Of a DNA stretch of 64,000 nt, positions 35,425-44,936 are shown one piece after another. The notes beneath the pieces were generated by a model. That model was not told where the DNA came from, ran no database searches, and was given only the letters and a program-made list of their open reading frames with translations. How positions within the stretch are numbered: the stretch's first letter is position 1; each line of letters opens with the position of its first letter. Made by a program: the position numbers and the translations under genes. The stretch comes from [Actinomadura] parvosata subsp. kistnae (GTDB lineage: Bacteria; Actinomycetota; Actinomycetes; Streptosporangiales; Streptosporangiaceae): assembly GCF_900323885.1 (NCBI RefSeq), contig NZ_OOHJ01000031.1, positions 62,001-126,000 of the forward strand. Direction: 5' to 3'.

Positions 35425-38400
35425 CAGCGGCCGTCCAGGTCCGTTTCCAGGTCCGCCTCCAGATCTGACTCCAGGGCTTCGAGCTGGCTCTGGGTCAGCT
35501 CGACCAGCGGGAAGTCCGAGCGGGTCGCGCCGCCCGCGCCGCGCTGGGCGGCCAGCTCGGCCAGCGCCGCCTCCCACCGCTCGGCCAGCTCCGCGACGCG
35601 CTCATGGGGGACGAGCTCCGCCGCGTAGGACCAGCTCGCTGTCAGGCGGGTGCCGTCCGGGCCGGTCAGGGCCACCGCGTCCAGCTCCACCGCGTACGCC
35701 ATCGGGAGGTCCGGCATGCCCACCAGCTCGCCCTCGAACCTGCCCAGGTAGTTGAAACGCAGGTCGGGGGAGGGGAGCGCGCTGAGCCTGGCCGCCGTGT
35801 CCGGGTTGAGGTAGCGGAGGAGGCCGTGGCCGAGGCCCGCGCCCGGGATGGCGCGTAGGGTCTCCTTGACGCGTTTGAGCGCGTCGGCGGGGGTGCCCGT
35901 GACGTCGAGGCTGACGGGGTACTGGGCGGTGAACCAGCCGACCGTGCCGGACAGGTCGACGTCGTCCGTGAACGGCTCGCGTCCGTGCCCCTCGACCTCG
36001 ACCAGCACCCCCTTCCCGCCGCGCCACCGGGTCACGGCGATGGCCAGCGCCGTGAGCAGCACCTCGTTCGGGCCGCAGCGGAAGGCGGCGGGAAGGTGGG
36101 TGATGGCCTGCTCGGTGAGGTCGGGCGGGAGCGTCCTGGTCAGCACGGTACGGGCCCAGCCGCCCGCACGCCGGTCCCGGCGGCCGGGGCTCAGGAGGGG
36201 CTCCCCGTCGGCCGCCATGCGCTCCCACAGCGGCAGCTCGCCCGCCACCCGCTCCGGCCGCACCGCCTCGCCGGCCAGGAGGCGGGCCCATCGGGCGAAC
36301 GACGTCCCGGGGGCCGGGGCGAGATCCCCGAGCGGGGCGGAGTTCCCGGGGAGGAGCGAGGCATCGGGCAGGGCAGCGGCGTTGAGGAGGGCGGCCAGTT
36401 CCGGGCCGAGGATGCGCCAGGAGACGGCGTCCACGGCCAGGTGGTGGGCGGTGAGCAGCAGCCGGTCGGGGGCGGTCCAGGTGGCGGCGAGCATGGCGCC
36501 GCGCTCGGGCTCAGGCCGCACCGCCTCCGCACCCGCGCGGTCGGGCGGGGCCTCCGCCGCCTCTTGGGCGTGGCCGCATGCGGCCTCCTGCCACGTCCTG
36601 CGGAACGGGACCTCGGCGGCCTCCTCCGGAGGCGGCACCTCCAGCTCCCAGTCGTCGTCCGAGTGCCGCAGCAGGCGCATGCGGAGGGCGGCGTGCCGGA
36701 TCGTCAGGGTGCGCAGGGCCGTCCGGATGTGTTCCTCGTCGCACCCCTCAGGGACGGGCACCACCAGGGATTGGGTGAAGGCGTCCAGCGGGCCGCCGTG
36801 CTCGCGCCACCAGTGCATGATCGGCGTGATCGGGAACCGGCCGACCGGCGAGTCCGTGACGGCGCGCCGGGCGACGCGGGCCAGGGCGGCCAGCGCGGCC
36901 GGGGTCCTGGCGACGAACACCTCGCGCGGCGTCAGCCCGAGCCCTCGCTCGCGGGCCCGGCTGACGAGCTGGATCGCCGCGACGCTGTCGCCGCCCAGCC
37001 GGAAGAAGTCGTCCTCGGCACCCACTTCGGGCAGGCCCAGCAGCTCGGCGAAGAGCCCGCAGAGGGCCGACTCGCGTTCGGTGACCGGCTCGCGCGACGT
37101 CCCGGTGAGCGGGCCGGGCGCGGGCAGGGCGGCCCGGTCCAGCTTGCCCCGGGACGTGAGCGGCAACGCCTCCAGCACCACGAACTCGCTCGGCACCATG
37201 TGCACGGGCAACGTGGCCATGGCATGCCCCAGCACCTCCCCGACGTCGATCCCGGCCCCGGTGGCTGAGCAGGGGACGAGGTAGGCGATGAGGCGGTCGT
37301 CGTGCCAGGTCACCGCTGCCTGCGCGACCGCCCCGTGCGCGGCGAGGGCCGCCTCGATCTCGGCCGGTTCGATGCGGAAGCCGCGTACCTTCACCTGGTC
37401 GTCGGCCCGGCCGAGGAACTGGAGCTGCCCGTCGGGACGCCGGTGGACGAGGTCGCCGGTGCGGTACATGCGTTCGCCCGGCGGCCCGTACGGGTCGGCG
37501 ACGAAGCGTTCGGCGGTGAGGCCGGGGCGGCCGAGGTAGCCGCGCGCCACCCCCGCCCCGGCCACGTACAGCTCGCCGGGCACCCCCACGGGCACCGGGC
37601 GCAGGCGGGCGTCCAGGACGTACAGGCGGGTGCCGGTGAGCGGGCGGCCGATCGGGGGGAGGGTGCCGTCCGGGGTGAGGGGGTCGCTGACGCTGGCGGC
37701 GACGGTGGTCTCGGTGGGTCCGTACGCGTTCCAGAAGCCCTTGCCCGCCCACGCGGACACCAGCTCCGGCGGGCACACGTCGGCCCCGGAGGACAGGCCG
37801 CGCAGGTCGGGGTAGTCGCCGGGCGGCACGGTGGCGAGCACGGCCGGAGGGATCAGCCCGAACGTGACCCGCCGCTCCCGCAGGACGCGCCCCAGCTCGT
37901 CCCCGACCAGAGGTCCGGCGGGCGGGACGACGAGCGTGCCGCCGGAGCCGAACGCCAGGCACAGCTCGCCGATCGAGATGTCGAAGGTGGGCGCCCCGAG
38001 ATGGAGCACGCGGCTGCTCTCGTCCAGCCCGAACGCCGTCACCAGGGAGTGCGCCAGGCAGGCGACGCCCGCGTGGCTCACGACGACGCCCTTGGGGCGG
38101 CCGCTGGAGCCGGAGGTGTAGATCACCCACGCGGCACTGCGCGGGTCGATGTCCGGAAAAGTCGTGACATGGCCGGGGCGGGCGTCGGGTGAGCGGTGCT
38201 CCGCGTCCGGCCCGGAGGAGGCGTCAGGGGCGAGGCGGCCCACGTTCAGGCCGGGGAGCGTGTCCGGCTCGGCGACCAGCAGGTGCGCTCCCGCGTCCCC
38301 GATCAGGTACGCCACCCGCTCCACCGGATCGTCCGGATCGACCGGCAGGTACGCCCCGCCGGCCCGCTGCACCGCCAGGATCGCCACCACCATGGCCACG

Positions 38401-38612
38401 GACCGCCCCAGACCCAGCGCCACCACCCGCTCGGGCCCCACCCCGCGCTCCACCAGCGCCCCGGCCAGCCGGTCCGCCCGGTCCAGCAGCTCCCGGTAGG
38501 TGAGCCGGCCGTCCTCGGACTCCACGGCCACGGCGCCGGGGGTGCGGGCGGCCTGGCGGGAGACCAGCCCGTACAGGGTGGCCGGCGCGGGCACCTCGGG
38601 GGAGGCGGTCAC
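35421..38612 (-). CDS. NRPS module A-T-E (epimerising)
   Basis: 1,063 residues beginning with GTG 38612, which overlaps the stop of the free-standing C gene. The A domain (about 10-500) has AWVIYTSGSSGRPKG and NAYGPTETTVAAS. The pocket read is DIGLSGAVAK; the glycine at the third position is odd and I do not assign a substrate. The carrier has EDDFFRLGGDSVAAIQLV (Ser about 540). The epimerisation domain (about 600-1030) has TAHHLAVDAVSWRI, EVEGHGREPF and TVGWFTAQYPVSL. The module has no C domain of its own; the free-standing C protein encoded just upstream would complete it. It should deliver a D-configured residue to the C-A-T-TE protein. Confidence 0.92.
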   Translation of the reverse strand: MTASPEVPAPATLYGLVSRQAARTPGAVAVESEDGRLTYRELLDRADRLAGALVERGVGPERVVALGLGRSVAMVVAILAVQRAGGAYLPVDPDDPVERVAYLIGDAGAHLLVAEPDTLPGLNVGRLAPDASSGPDAEHRSPDARPGHVTTFPDIDPRSAAWVIYTSGSSGRPKGVVVSHAGVACLAHSLVTAFGLDESSRVLHLGAPTFDISIGELCLAFGSGGTLVVPPAGPLVGDELGRVLRERRVTFGLIPPAVLATVPPGDYPDLRGLSSGADVCPPELVSAWAGKGFWNAYGPTETTVAASVSDPLTPDGTLPPIGRPLTGTRLYVLDARLRPVPVGVPGELYVAGAGVARGYLGRPGLTAERFVADPYGPPGERMYRTGDLVHRRPDGQLQFLGRADDQVKVRGFRIEPAEIEAALAAHGAVAQAAVTWHDDRLIAYLVPCSATGAGIDVGEVLGHAMATLPVHMVPSEFVVLEALPLTSRGKLDRAALPAPGPLTGTSREPVTERESALCGLFAELLGLPEVGAEDDFFRLGGDSVAAIQLVSRARERGLGLTPREVFVARTPAALAALARVARRAVTDSPVGRFPITPIMHWWREHGGPLDAFTQSLVVPVPEGCDEEHIRTALRTLTIRHAALRMRLLRHSDDDWELEVPPPEEAAEVPFRRTWQEAACGHAQEAAEAPPDRAGAEAVRPEPERGAMLAATWTAPDRLLLTAHHLAVDAVSWRILGPELAALLNAAALPDASLLPGNSAPLGDLAPAPGTSFARWARLLAGEAVRPERVAGELPLWERMAADGEPLLSPGRRDRRAGGWARTVLTRTLPPDLTEQAITHLPAAFRCGPNEVLLTALAIAVTRWRGGKGVLVEVEGHGREPFTDDVDLSGTVGWFTAQYPVSLDVTGTPADALKRVKETLRAIPGAGLGHGLLRYLNPDTAARLSALPSPDLRFNYLGRFEGELVGMPDLPMAYAVELDAVALTGPDGTRLTASWSYAAELVPHERVAELAERWEAALAELAAQRGAGGATRSDFPLVELTQSQLEALESDLEADLETDLDGRW

Positions 38613-40030
38613 AGAGGGGCGGGCACCAGCGGGGCCTCGGAGACGGGCGCGTCCGGGGCGGTCACCAGGGCGGTGAGCAGGGTGGTGAAGCTGTCGGCCC
38701 AGGCCCGGACGACGTCCGGCGCGTACACGTCCGTCCGGATCTCCAGGCTCGCCTCGAACCCGTCGTCGCCGTCCCGCACGATCCCGATCAGGTCGTGCTC
38801 CCCGCCCGTGTGCACCCGTTCGGGATCGGCGATCTCGCGGAGCCTGGCCACGCTCTCCTGGCGCGGCAGGTGCATGAACACCCACTGGAACAGCGGCGAC
38901 CGCCCGGCCACCCGCTCCGGGTCGACCGCCCGCACGATGCGGCCCACGGGCACGTCGGCGTGCGCGAGCAGTTGCGGGAAGTCGGCGGTGAAGCGGGCCA
39001 GCAGCTCCGCGAACGTCGTGCGCTCGCCGATGCGCCAGCGCACCGGGACGGAGTTCATGACGTAGCCGATGACGCGGTCCAGGCCCTTGGCGGACCGGTT
39101 GGCGACGGGCGTGCCGGTGATCAGGTCGGGCTCGCCGGTGAGCCGGTGCGCGAAGGCCGCGAACGCCGTCATCAGCACCCCGTACACGGTGGCCCCGCGC
39201 TCCCTGGCCAGCGCGCGCACGGCGGCCTCGACGCGGGCGTCGATGCGGAAGGCGACCTGCTCGACGCCGAAGCCCCGGCCGGGGACGGCGGGGCCGACGG
39301 CGAGGGGTCTGGGCGGGTTCGCGAGGTAGTCGCGCCACCAGGCGAGCTGGGCGTCGAACACCCCGGCCGCCTCCAGCTCCCGCTGCCAGCAGGCGAAGTC
39401 GGCGTACTGGACGGAGGGCCTGCGCAGGCGCGGCGGCACCCGGTCGCGGACGTCGCGGTAGGCCTCGGTCAGCTCGCGGTGCAGCACGTCGAACGACCAC
39501 CAGTCGGTCGCGATGTGGTGCAGCGCCAGGACCAGCGTGGCGCGCGTGTCGTCCACGGTGATGAACTGGCCCCTGATCAGCGGCCCGCCGTTCAGCTCGA
39601 ACGTGCGGCGGCTGAAGGCGTGCAGCGCCTCGCGCAGGCCGACGCCGGTGCCGCGCAGGTCGAGCCGTTCCAGCTTGAACGGCTCCGCCGGCGCGCACTC
39701 CACCCGCAGGTCGCCCACCTCGCCCGCGATCCGCATGCGCAGGCTGTCGTGGTGCCCCTGCACGATCGTCAGCGCGGCCTCCAGGTCGGCCGGGTCCACG
39801 GGGGTGTCGAAGTGGTAGGAGCAGCACAGGTTGAGCGCGGCGGTGTCCGGATAGAGCGACTCGTACACCCACAGGTCCTCCTGCGCCGGGCTGAGCCGCA
39901 CCGGGCCGGACGGGTCGCGCGGCGGCACGATGTCGGGGACCGCCTCCAGCCGGCCCGCCTCGACCAGGCGGCGCAGCAGCTCCACCCGGCGCTCGGGGCT
40001 CAGCGCGGCGAACCGGTCGGCGGTGCTCAT
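38609..40030 (-). CDS. Free-standing NRPS condensation-domain protein
   Basis: A single C domain of 473 residues with an N-terminal helical extension (MSTADRFAALSPERRVELLR). Motifs include RLSPAQEDLWVYE and the active site LALHHIATDWWSFDVLH, where the usual HHxxxDG is HHxxxDW; the catalytic second His and the Asp are kept. Its position directly before A-T-E, which lacks a C domain, suggests a split C/A-T-E module. Start and stop overlap both neighbours (ATGA and GTGA). It could instead catalyse an off-line condensation or ester formation. Confidence 0.88.
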   Translation of the reverse strand: MSTADRFAALSPERRVELLRRLVEAGRLEAVPDIVPPRDPSGPVRLSPAQEDLWVYESLYPDTAALNLCCSYHFDTPVDPADLEAALTIVQGHHDSLRMRIAGEVGDLRVECAPAEPFKLERLDLRGTGVGLREALHAFSRRTFELNGGPLIRGQFITVDDTRATLVLALHHIATDWWSFDVLHRELTEAYRDVRDRVPPRLRRPSVQYADFACWQRELEAAGVFDAQLAWWRDYLANPPRPLAVGPAVPGRGFGVEQVAFRIDARVEAAVRALARERGATVYGVLMTAFAAFAHRLTGEPDLITGTPVANRSAKGLDRVIGYVMNSVPVRWRIGERTTFAELLARFTADFPQLLAHADVPVGRIVRAVDPERVAGRSPLFQWVFMHLPRQESVARLREIADPERVHTGGEHDLIGIVRDGDDGFEASLEIRTDVYAPDVVRAWADSFTTLLTALVTAPDAPVSEAPLVPAPL

Positions 40031-41076
40031 GCCATCCTCCCCGCCTCAGCGAGATCGGCCAGCCGGCGCAGGCTCGCCAGGACGTCGTCCCTGCCGAGCC
40101 CGAAGTCCACGAAGCAGGCCACCTCGTCGCAGCCCAGCTCGGCCAGGTCCGCCAGGCTCTTGCGGCACGTCTCCGGCGAGCCGATGAGGCTGCCCCAGGA
40201 CAGGTAGCGCCGGAAGGCGAACTCGGTGAGCGTGCCGAGCTGCTCCTCGCTCAGCGCGGCGGCGCGGGCTCCCTTGTTCGCGGCGGTCTGCGCGACATAT
40301 GACCTCAGGTACGCCTTCAGCGGCCCGCCCGCCTGCTCCCTGGCCTCCTCGTCGGTGGCGGCCACGTAGGTGTGCGCCATGAGCGTGACCGTGCCCGTGG
40401 GCGGGGCGCCGGGCTGCTCGGGGGCGGTGGCGTAGGCGTCGCGGTAGAGGTGGATCCTGGCGGCCAGCTCGTCGCGGGTCTGGCCGATGGTGGCGCCGAG
40501 GATGTTCGTCCGCATGCGGCCGGCCGCCTCCCACGTGCTCGGGCTGCCGGAGGTGGTGGTCCACAGCGGCAGGGCGCCCGAGTACGGCCTCGGCTGCGTG
40601 GTCACCGCCACCTGCTCGCCGGTGCCGTCGGTGAACTCCGCGGCCTCGCCCGCCCACAGCCGCCGCAGCAACGCGAGGTCGCGGAACGCGCGTTCCCTGC
40701 GGTCCTCGTACGCGGCGGGGGCGAGCACGAAGTCCCTGGAGTGCCAGCCCGTCGCCACCGAGACGCCGATCCGGCCGCGTGACAGGTTGTCCACCACCGC
40801 CCAGTCCTCGGCGACCCGCAGCGGGTGGTGCAGCGGGAGCACGAGGCTGCCCGCGCGCAGGTGGATGCGCTCGGTGACGGTGGCGAGGGCGGCGCTGAGC
40901 AGGGACGGGTTCGGGAAGACCTGGCCCACCTGCTGGAAGTGACGCTCGGGGGTCCAGACGGCCTTGAAGCCGAGCTGGTCGGCGGCCCGGGTGATGGCCA
41001 GGATGTCGTCATATTTCGTGGCGTGTCCGGTGGTGCCGGCGTCGTCGGCGCCGAAGAACATCACGCTGAGATCCAT
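40027..41076 (-). CDS. Luciferase-like monooxygenase of the natural-product (MupA/Atu3640) type
   Basis: A 349-residue flavin-dependent LLM protein: MDLSVMFFGADDAGTTGHAT, KAVWTPERHFQQVGQVFPNP, IHLRAGSLVLPLHHPLRVAE and GRIGVSVATGWHSRDFVLAP. This subfamily is usually embedded in NRPS or PKS modules, where it is thought to oxidise the carrier-bound intermediate. Here it is a separate protein between A-T-C-T and the free C domain, so it may act on the chain held by the A-less C-T module. ATG 41076 is 11 bases past the NRPS stop, preceded by a GAGGAG site. The reaction is inferred only from the family. Confidence 0.88.
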   Translation of the reverse strand: MDLSVMFFGADDAGTTGHATKYDDILAITRAADQLGFKAVWTPERHFQQVGQVFPNPSLLSAALATVTERIHLRAGSLVLPLHHPLRVAEDWAVVDNLSRGRIGVSVATGWHSRDFVLAPAAYEDRRERAFRDLALLRRLWAGEAAEFTDGTGEQVAVTTQPRPYSGALPLWTTTSGSPSTWEAAGRMRTNILGATIGQTRDELAARIHLYRDAYATAPEQPGAPPTGTVTLMAHTYVAATDEEAREQAGGPLKAYLRSYVAQTAANKGARAAALSEEQLGTLTEFAFRRYLSWGSLIGSPETCRKSLADLAELGCDEVACFVDFGLGRDDVLASLRRLADLAEAGRMA

Positions 41077-41087
41077 GGACGTGCTCC

Positions 41088-44000
41088 TCACCGGGGGCGG
41101 GTGCGCGGGGTTCTGGGCAGGCGGGCGATCCCGGCCCCGCCCGGCCCAGTGGTCGGTGCTGTGGCCTGTGCTGTGGTCGGCCCGGTGGGCGGTGTCGTGG
41201 CCTCTGCTGAGGGAGGTGTCGTGGCCTGTGCGGCCAGGTCGGCGGCCAGGGTGGCGACGGTGGGGGAATTGAAGAGGTGGGTGGCGGTGGCGGGCAGGCC
41301 CTGAGCGGCCAGGCGGGCCGCGACCCTCACGGCGCTCAGCGAGTTCCCGCCCAGCGCGAAGAAGCCGTCGTCCCTGCCCACGCGCGGCACGCCCAGCACC
41401 TCGGCCCAGACGGCGGCGATCCGCCGCTCCAGCTCGGCGTCCGAGGCGCCGGCAGGGGCAGCACTTACAACCGGGGTGGTCCCCACTTGGGGCGCGGTGA
41501 CGCTGGACGCAGGGGTGGGTTCGGGTAATGGGGGAGTCTCAAGGCGCGTGACCGGGGTGTCGGGGGCGGTCGCCATGACGTCCAGGACCTGGAGCAGGGC
41601 GTCGGCCAGCCACTCCATCACCGCCCGGTCGAAGGCGTCCGTGCGGTACTCCAGCGTCACCGCGATCCCGGCCGGCGCCCCGCCGGGCAGGTAGTCGTCG
41701 GTCACGTCCACCAGCAGCTCGAACCGGGCCGCGCCCGTCCTGACGACCTCCACCCGCGACTCCACCCCGGGCAGCGACAGCTCGGCCCGCAGGTTGTTCT
41801 GCAGGGCCAGCACCACGTCCACGAGCGGGTGCCGGCCCGGGTGGCGGGCCGGGTTCAGCTCGTGCACGACCCGCTCGAACGGCACCTCCTGGTGCGCGAA
41901 CGCCTCCAGGTCCGCCTCCCGCACCCGCGACACCAGCTCGCCGGCGGTCGGGTCGCCCGACAGGTCGGTACGGAGCACGAGCAGGTTCACGAAGAACCCC
42001 ACGAGATCGTCCACCGAGCCGCCCGACCGACCAGCGACCGGCGCCCCGACGGCCACGTCGTCGCCCGCGCCCGCCCGGCGCAGCACGACGGCGAGCGCGG
42101 CGTGCAGGACCATGAACAGCGTGGCTCCGCGCCGCCGCCCCAGCTCCACGAGCCGCCCGTGCAGCCCGGCATCGACCTGCCGCACCACGGTGTCCGCCGC
42201 CGCCCACGCGGGCCGGCCGGGCACGTCCCCCGCTGCGGCAGGCCGGTCGGGTGCGTCTCCCGCCGCGGCGGGCCGGCCGGCGGCGTCCCCTGCCCGGACG
42301 GGCCGATCGGCCGCGTCCACCGCCCGCGTGGGCGATGACGGGCGGCGTGGCAGGGGTGGCCGGTCGGGGAGGCCCTTCAGGGTTTTGCGCCAGTACGCTA
42401 GCTCCGCCTCGCCGACGGCGTCCACCCGTTCCCGGTGCCGTACGGCGTACTCGGCGTAGCGGACGGGCAGGGCCGGCCAGGCGGCGGGCAGGCCGTCCAG
42501 GCGCGCCCGGTAGGCCAGGGACAGGTCGCGCATGAGGGGCGGCAGCGACCATCCGTCGACGGCGATGTGGTGCATGACCAGCAGCAGCGCGTGCTCGTCC
42601 GGCCCCGTCGTGAACAGCACCGCGTGGATGGGCAGCTCCGCCCCCAGGTCGAACCGGTGCCGGGCCGCCTGGGCGATCCGCTCGTCCAGCTCGGCGGCCG
42701 GCACCTCGGTGACGGTGAACCCCGGGGTGGCGGCGGGCAGCACCCGCTGTGCGGGCTCCCCGTCGTGCACGGTGAAGACCGTCCGCAGCGGCTCGTGCCG
42801 GGCCACCACGTCCTCCAGGGCTCCGCGCAGCGCGGGCACGTCCACGGGGCCGTGCAGGCGGACGAGCATGGGCATGTTGTAGGCGACGCCCGCGTCCACC
42901 TGGTCGAGGAACCACAACCGGCGCTGCGCCGCCGACAGCGGGGCAGCCGCGGCGGGGGCGGGTGGAGGCGGCTGGGCGGCGGCCCGCGCGATAGGTGCCT
43001 GCTGGGCGGATGGCGGGGAGGGGGCGGCGGTTTCGGGGGCGGATGAAGGGGCGATGTGGGTGGCGATGTGGGTGGCGATGGCGGCGACCGTGGGCGTCTC
43101 GAAGAGCGTCCGGACGCCCACCTCCGCCCCCAGCTCCCCATGGATGCGGCTGAGCAGCCGGGCCACCATCAGCGAGTCCCCGCCGAGCGCGAAGAAGTCG
43201 TCGTGCACCTCCACCCGGGGCACCCGCAGCACCTCGGCGAACAGCCCGCACAGGGCCCGCTCCAGCTCCGAGCGCGGCTCGCCCTGCCCGGAAGAGGGCT
43301 CGTCCTGCCCGGAAGAGAAGGACGCGGGCGCGGGGAGGGCGGCGCGGTCGAGCTTGCCGGTGCCGGTCAGCGGCAGCGACTCCAGCTCCACGAACGCCGA
43401 CGGCACCATGAACTCGGGCAGCACCCCGGCGGCGTGCGCCCGCAGCTCCTCCACCCCGCCGGGACCGCCGGGCCGGGGCACCACGTACGCGACGAGCCGC
43501 CGGTCGCCCGGCACGTCCTCCCTGGCGACCACGCACGCCCGCGCCACCCGGGGGTGCCGGGCGAGCACGGCCTCGACCTCGGCCGGCTCGATCCTGAACC
43601 CGCGGACCTTCACCTGCTCGTCGGCCCGCCCCACGAACTCCAGCGCCCCGCCGGGCCCCCGCCGCACGAGGTCGCCGGTGCGGTACATGCGCTCCCCCGG
43701 CGCCCCGTAGGGGTCGGCGACGAAGCGTTCGGCGGTGAGCGCAGGCCGGCCGAGGTAGCCGAGCGCGAGCCCGTCCCCGGCCGCGTACAGCTCGCCGACC
43801 TCGCCGTCGGGGACCGGCCGCAGCCGGGCGTCCAGGACGTGCACGCGCTTGCCGCGCAGCGGGGCGCCGATGGGGACGGGCCCGGAGACGGCCGTCACCG
43901 GGTGGGTGGTCAGGAAGATCATGCCTTCGACGGGCCCGTACCCGTTGCGCAGGCGCAGCCCGGGGTGGCGGTCGAGGGCGCGGCGGACGTGCCCGGGCGA

Positions 44001-44735
44001 CAGGGCCTCGCCGCCGACGATCAGGTGGCGCAGCCCGGCCAGCGCGCCGGGGCACTCGTCCACGATCACGTTGAACAGGCTCGCCGACAGGTACATGGCG
44101 GTGACCCCGTGCTCGGCGATCAGCCGCGCCAGCACGAGCGGGTCGGGGCGCGGCCCGGGGTAGAGCACGCACGTCCCGCCGGACAGCAGCGGCCCCCACA
44201 GCTCCAGCGCGAACGCGTCCCACGAGGTGGGCGAGCACTGCAGCCACACCGCGTCGAACGGCGCGTACTCCTGCCCCGTGACGGTGGCGGTGATCGCCCG
44301 GTGCGGCGCGGCGACGCCCTTGGGGCGGCCGGTGGAGCCGGAGGTGAACATCACGCACGCGACCCCGTCGTGCCGGGCCGCCCCGGGCAGGCGTTCCAGG
44401 CCGGTGGGGGACAGGACGGCGGCGGCGCCGGCGTCGGCGACCATGCCGCGCAGCCGTTCCTCCGGGAAGGCCGGGTCGAGCACCAGGTAGCCGGCGCCGG
44501 CCTTGAGCACGGCCAGCAGCGCGACCACCAGCTCGACGCCGCGCTCCATGCGCACCCCGACCAGCCGGCCGGCGACGTCGCCGAGCCCGGCCGCCCGCTC
44601 GCGGGCGCGCGCGTCCAGCTCGGCGTAGGTGAGCCGCTCGGCGCCGCAGATCAGCGCCGTCGTGCCGGGAGTGCGGGCCGCCTGCGCGGCGAAGACCTCA
44701 TGGACGAGCCCAGGTACGTTGACGTCCACGGTCAC
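41088..44735 (-). CDS. NRPS A-T-C-T, probable initiation protein with an A-less second module
   Basis: 1,215 residues from GTG 44735, which overlaps the MbtH stop. The A domain (about 10-490) has ACVMFTSGSTGRPKG and RNGYGPVEGMIFLTTH; the pocket read is DALYIGGIFK, resembling aliphatic (Val/Ile/Leu) codes. The first carrier has HDDFFALGGDSLMVARLL (Ser about 520). The C domain (about 600-1010) has MHHIAVDGWSLPP at about 724 and carries a four-copy 10-residue repeat in a surface loop. A linker of about 45 residues then leads straight to a second carrier, RDDGFFALGGNSLSAVRV (Ser about 1130), with no A domain between. Starting with A-T marks it as the likely loading protein; the second carrier must be charged in trans or bypassed. 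Confidence 0.92.
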   Translation of the reverse strand: MTVDVNVPGLVHEVFAAQAARTPGTTALICGAERLTYAELDARARERAAGLGDVAGRLVGVRMERGVELVVALLAVLKAGAGYLVLDPAFPEERLRGMVADAGAAAVLSPTGLERLPGAARHDGVACVMFTSGSTGRPKGVAAPHRAITATVTGQEYAPFDAVWLQCSPTSWDAFALELWGPLLSGGTCVLYPGPRPDPLVLARLIAEHGVTAMYLSASLFNVIVDECPGALAGLRHLIVGGEALSPGHVRRALDRHPGLRLRNGYGPVEGMIFLTTHPVTAVSGPVPIGAPLRGKRVHVLDARLRPVPDGEVGELYAAGDGLALGYLGRPALTAERFVADPYGAPGERMYRTGDLVRRGPGGALEFVGRADEQVKVRGFRIEPAEVEAVLARHPRVARACVVAREDVPGDRRLVAYVVPRPGGPGGVEELRAHAAGVLPEFMVPSAFVELESLPLTGTGKLDRAALPAPASFSSGQDEPSSGQGEPRSELERALCGLFAEVLRVPRVEVHDDFFALGGDSLMVARLLSRIHGELGAEVGVRTLFETPTVAAIATHIATHIAPSSAPETAAPSPPSAQQAPIARAAAQPPPPAPAAAAPLSAAQRRLWFLDQVDAGVAYNMPMLVRLHGPVDVPALRGALEDVVARHEPLRTVFTVHDGEPAQRVLPAATPGFTVTEVPAAELDERIAQAARHRFDLGAELPIHAVLFTTGPDEHALLLVMHHIAVDGWSLPPLMRDLSLAYRARLDGLPAAWPALPVRYAEYAVRHRERVDAVGEAELAYWRKTLKGLPDRPPLPRRPSSPTRAVDAADRPVRAGDAAGRPAAAGDAPDRPAAAGDVPGRPAWAAADTVVRQVDAGLHGRLVELGRRRGATLFMVLHAALAVVLRRAGAGDDVAVGAPVAGRSGGSVDDLVGFFVNLLVLRTDLSGDPTAGELVSRVREADLEAFAHQEVPFERVVHELNPARHPGRHPLVDVVLALQNNLRAELSLPGVESRVEVVRTGAARFELLVDVTDDYLPGGAPAGIAVTLEYRTDAFDRAVMEWLADALLQVLDVMATAPDTPVTRLETPPLPEPTPASSVTAPQVGTTPVVSAAPAGASDAELERRIAAVWAEVLGVPRVGRDDGFFALGGNSLSAVRVAARLAAQGLPATATHLFNSPTVATLAADLAAQATTPPSAEATTPPTGPTTAQATAPTTGPGGAGIARLPRTPRTRPR
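42211..42330. repeat. 30-bp tandem repeat (four copies) inside a C domain
   Basis: Units begin at exactly 42211, 42241, 42271 and 42301, each opening GGCCGG or GGCCGA. They code for a 10-residue motif (form DAPDRPAAAG) that expands the loop holding the usual DRP motif of C domains. Confidence 0.9.
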
Positions 44736-44935
44736 GCCCGGGTGAGGCTCGCCGGGCGCAGGTCCGTCCAGTGTGTCTCGATGTGGGCCAGGCACGTGGC
44801 GCGCGGGCTCGCCTCCAGCGCCACCCGCCAGCCGGCGGGCACGTCGAGGTGCGCGGGCCAGAGGGAGTGCTGGTTCTCGTCGTTCACGAGCACCAGGTAG
44901 GTGCCGTTCTCGTCCTCGAAGGGGTTGGTCGTCAT
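44732..44935 (-). CDS. MbtH-like protein
   Basis: This 67-residue chaperone binds and activates NRPS adenylation domains. It has the family features NPFEDENGTYLVLVNDENQH, SLWPAHLDVPAGW and a late tryptophan with DLRPASL. It starts one base after the exporter stop and its own stop overlaps the GTG of the A-T-C-T synthetase, so supply is coupled to the enzyme it serves. It is the only MbtH in the window and probably serves all four A domains. Confidence 0.95.
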   Translation of the reverse strand: MTTNPFEDENGTYLVLVNDENQHSLWPAHLDVPAGWRVALEASPRATCLAHIETHWTDLRPASLTRA

Positions 44936-44936
44936 G

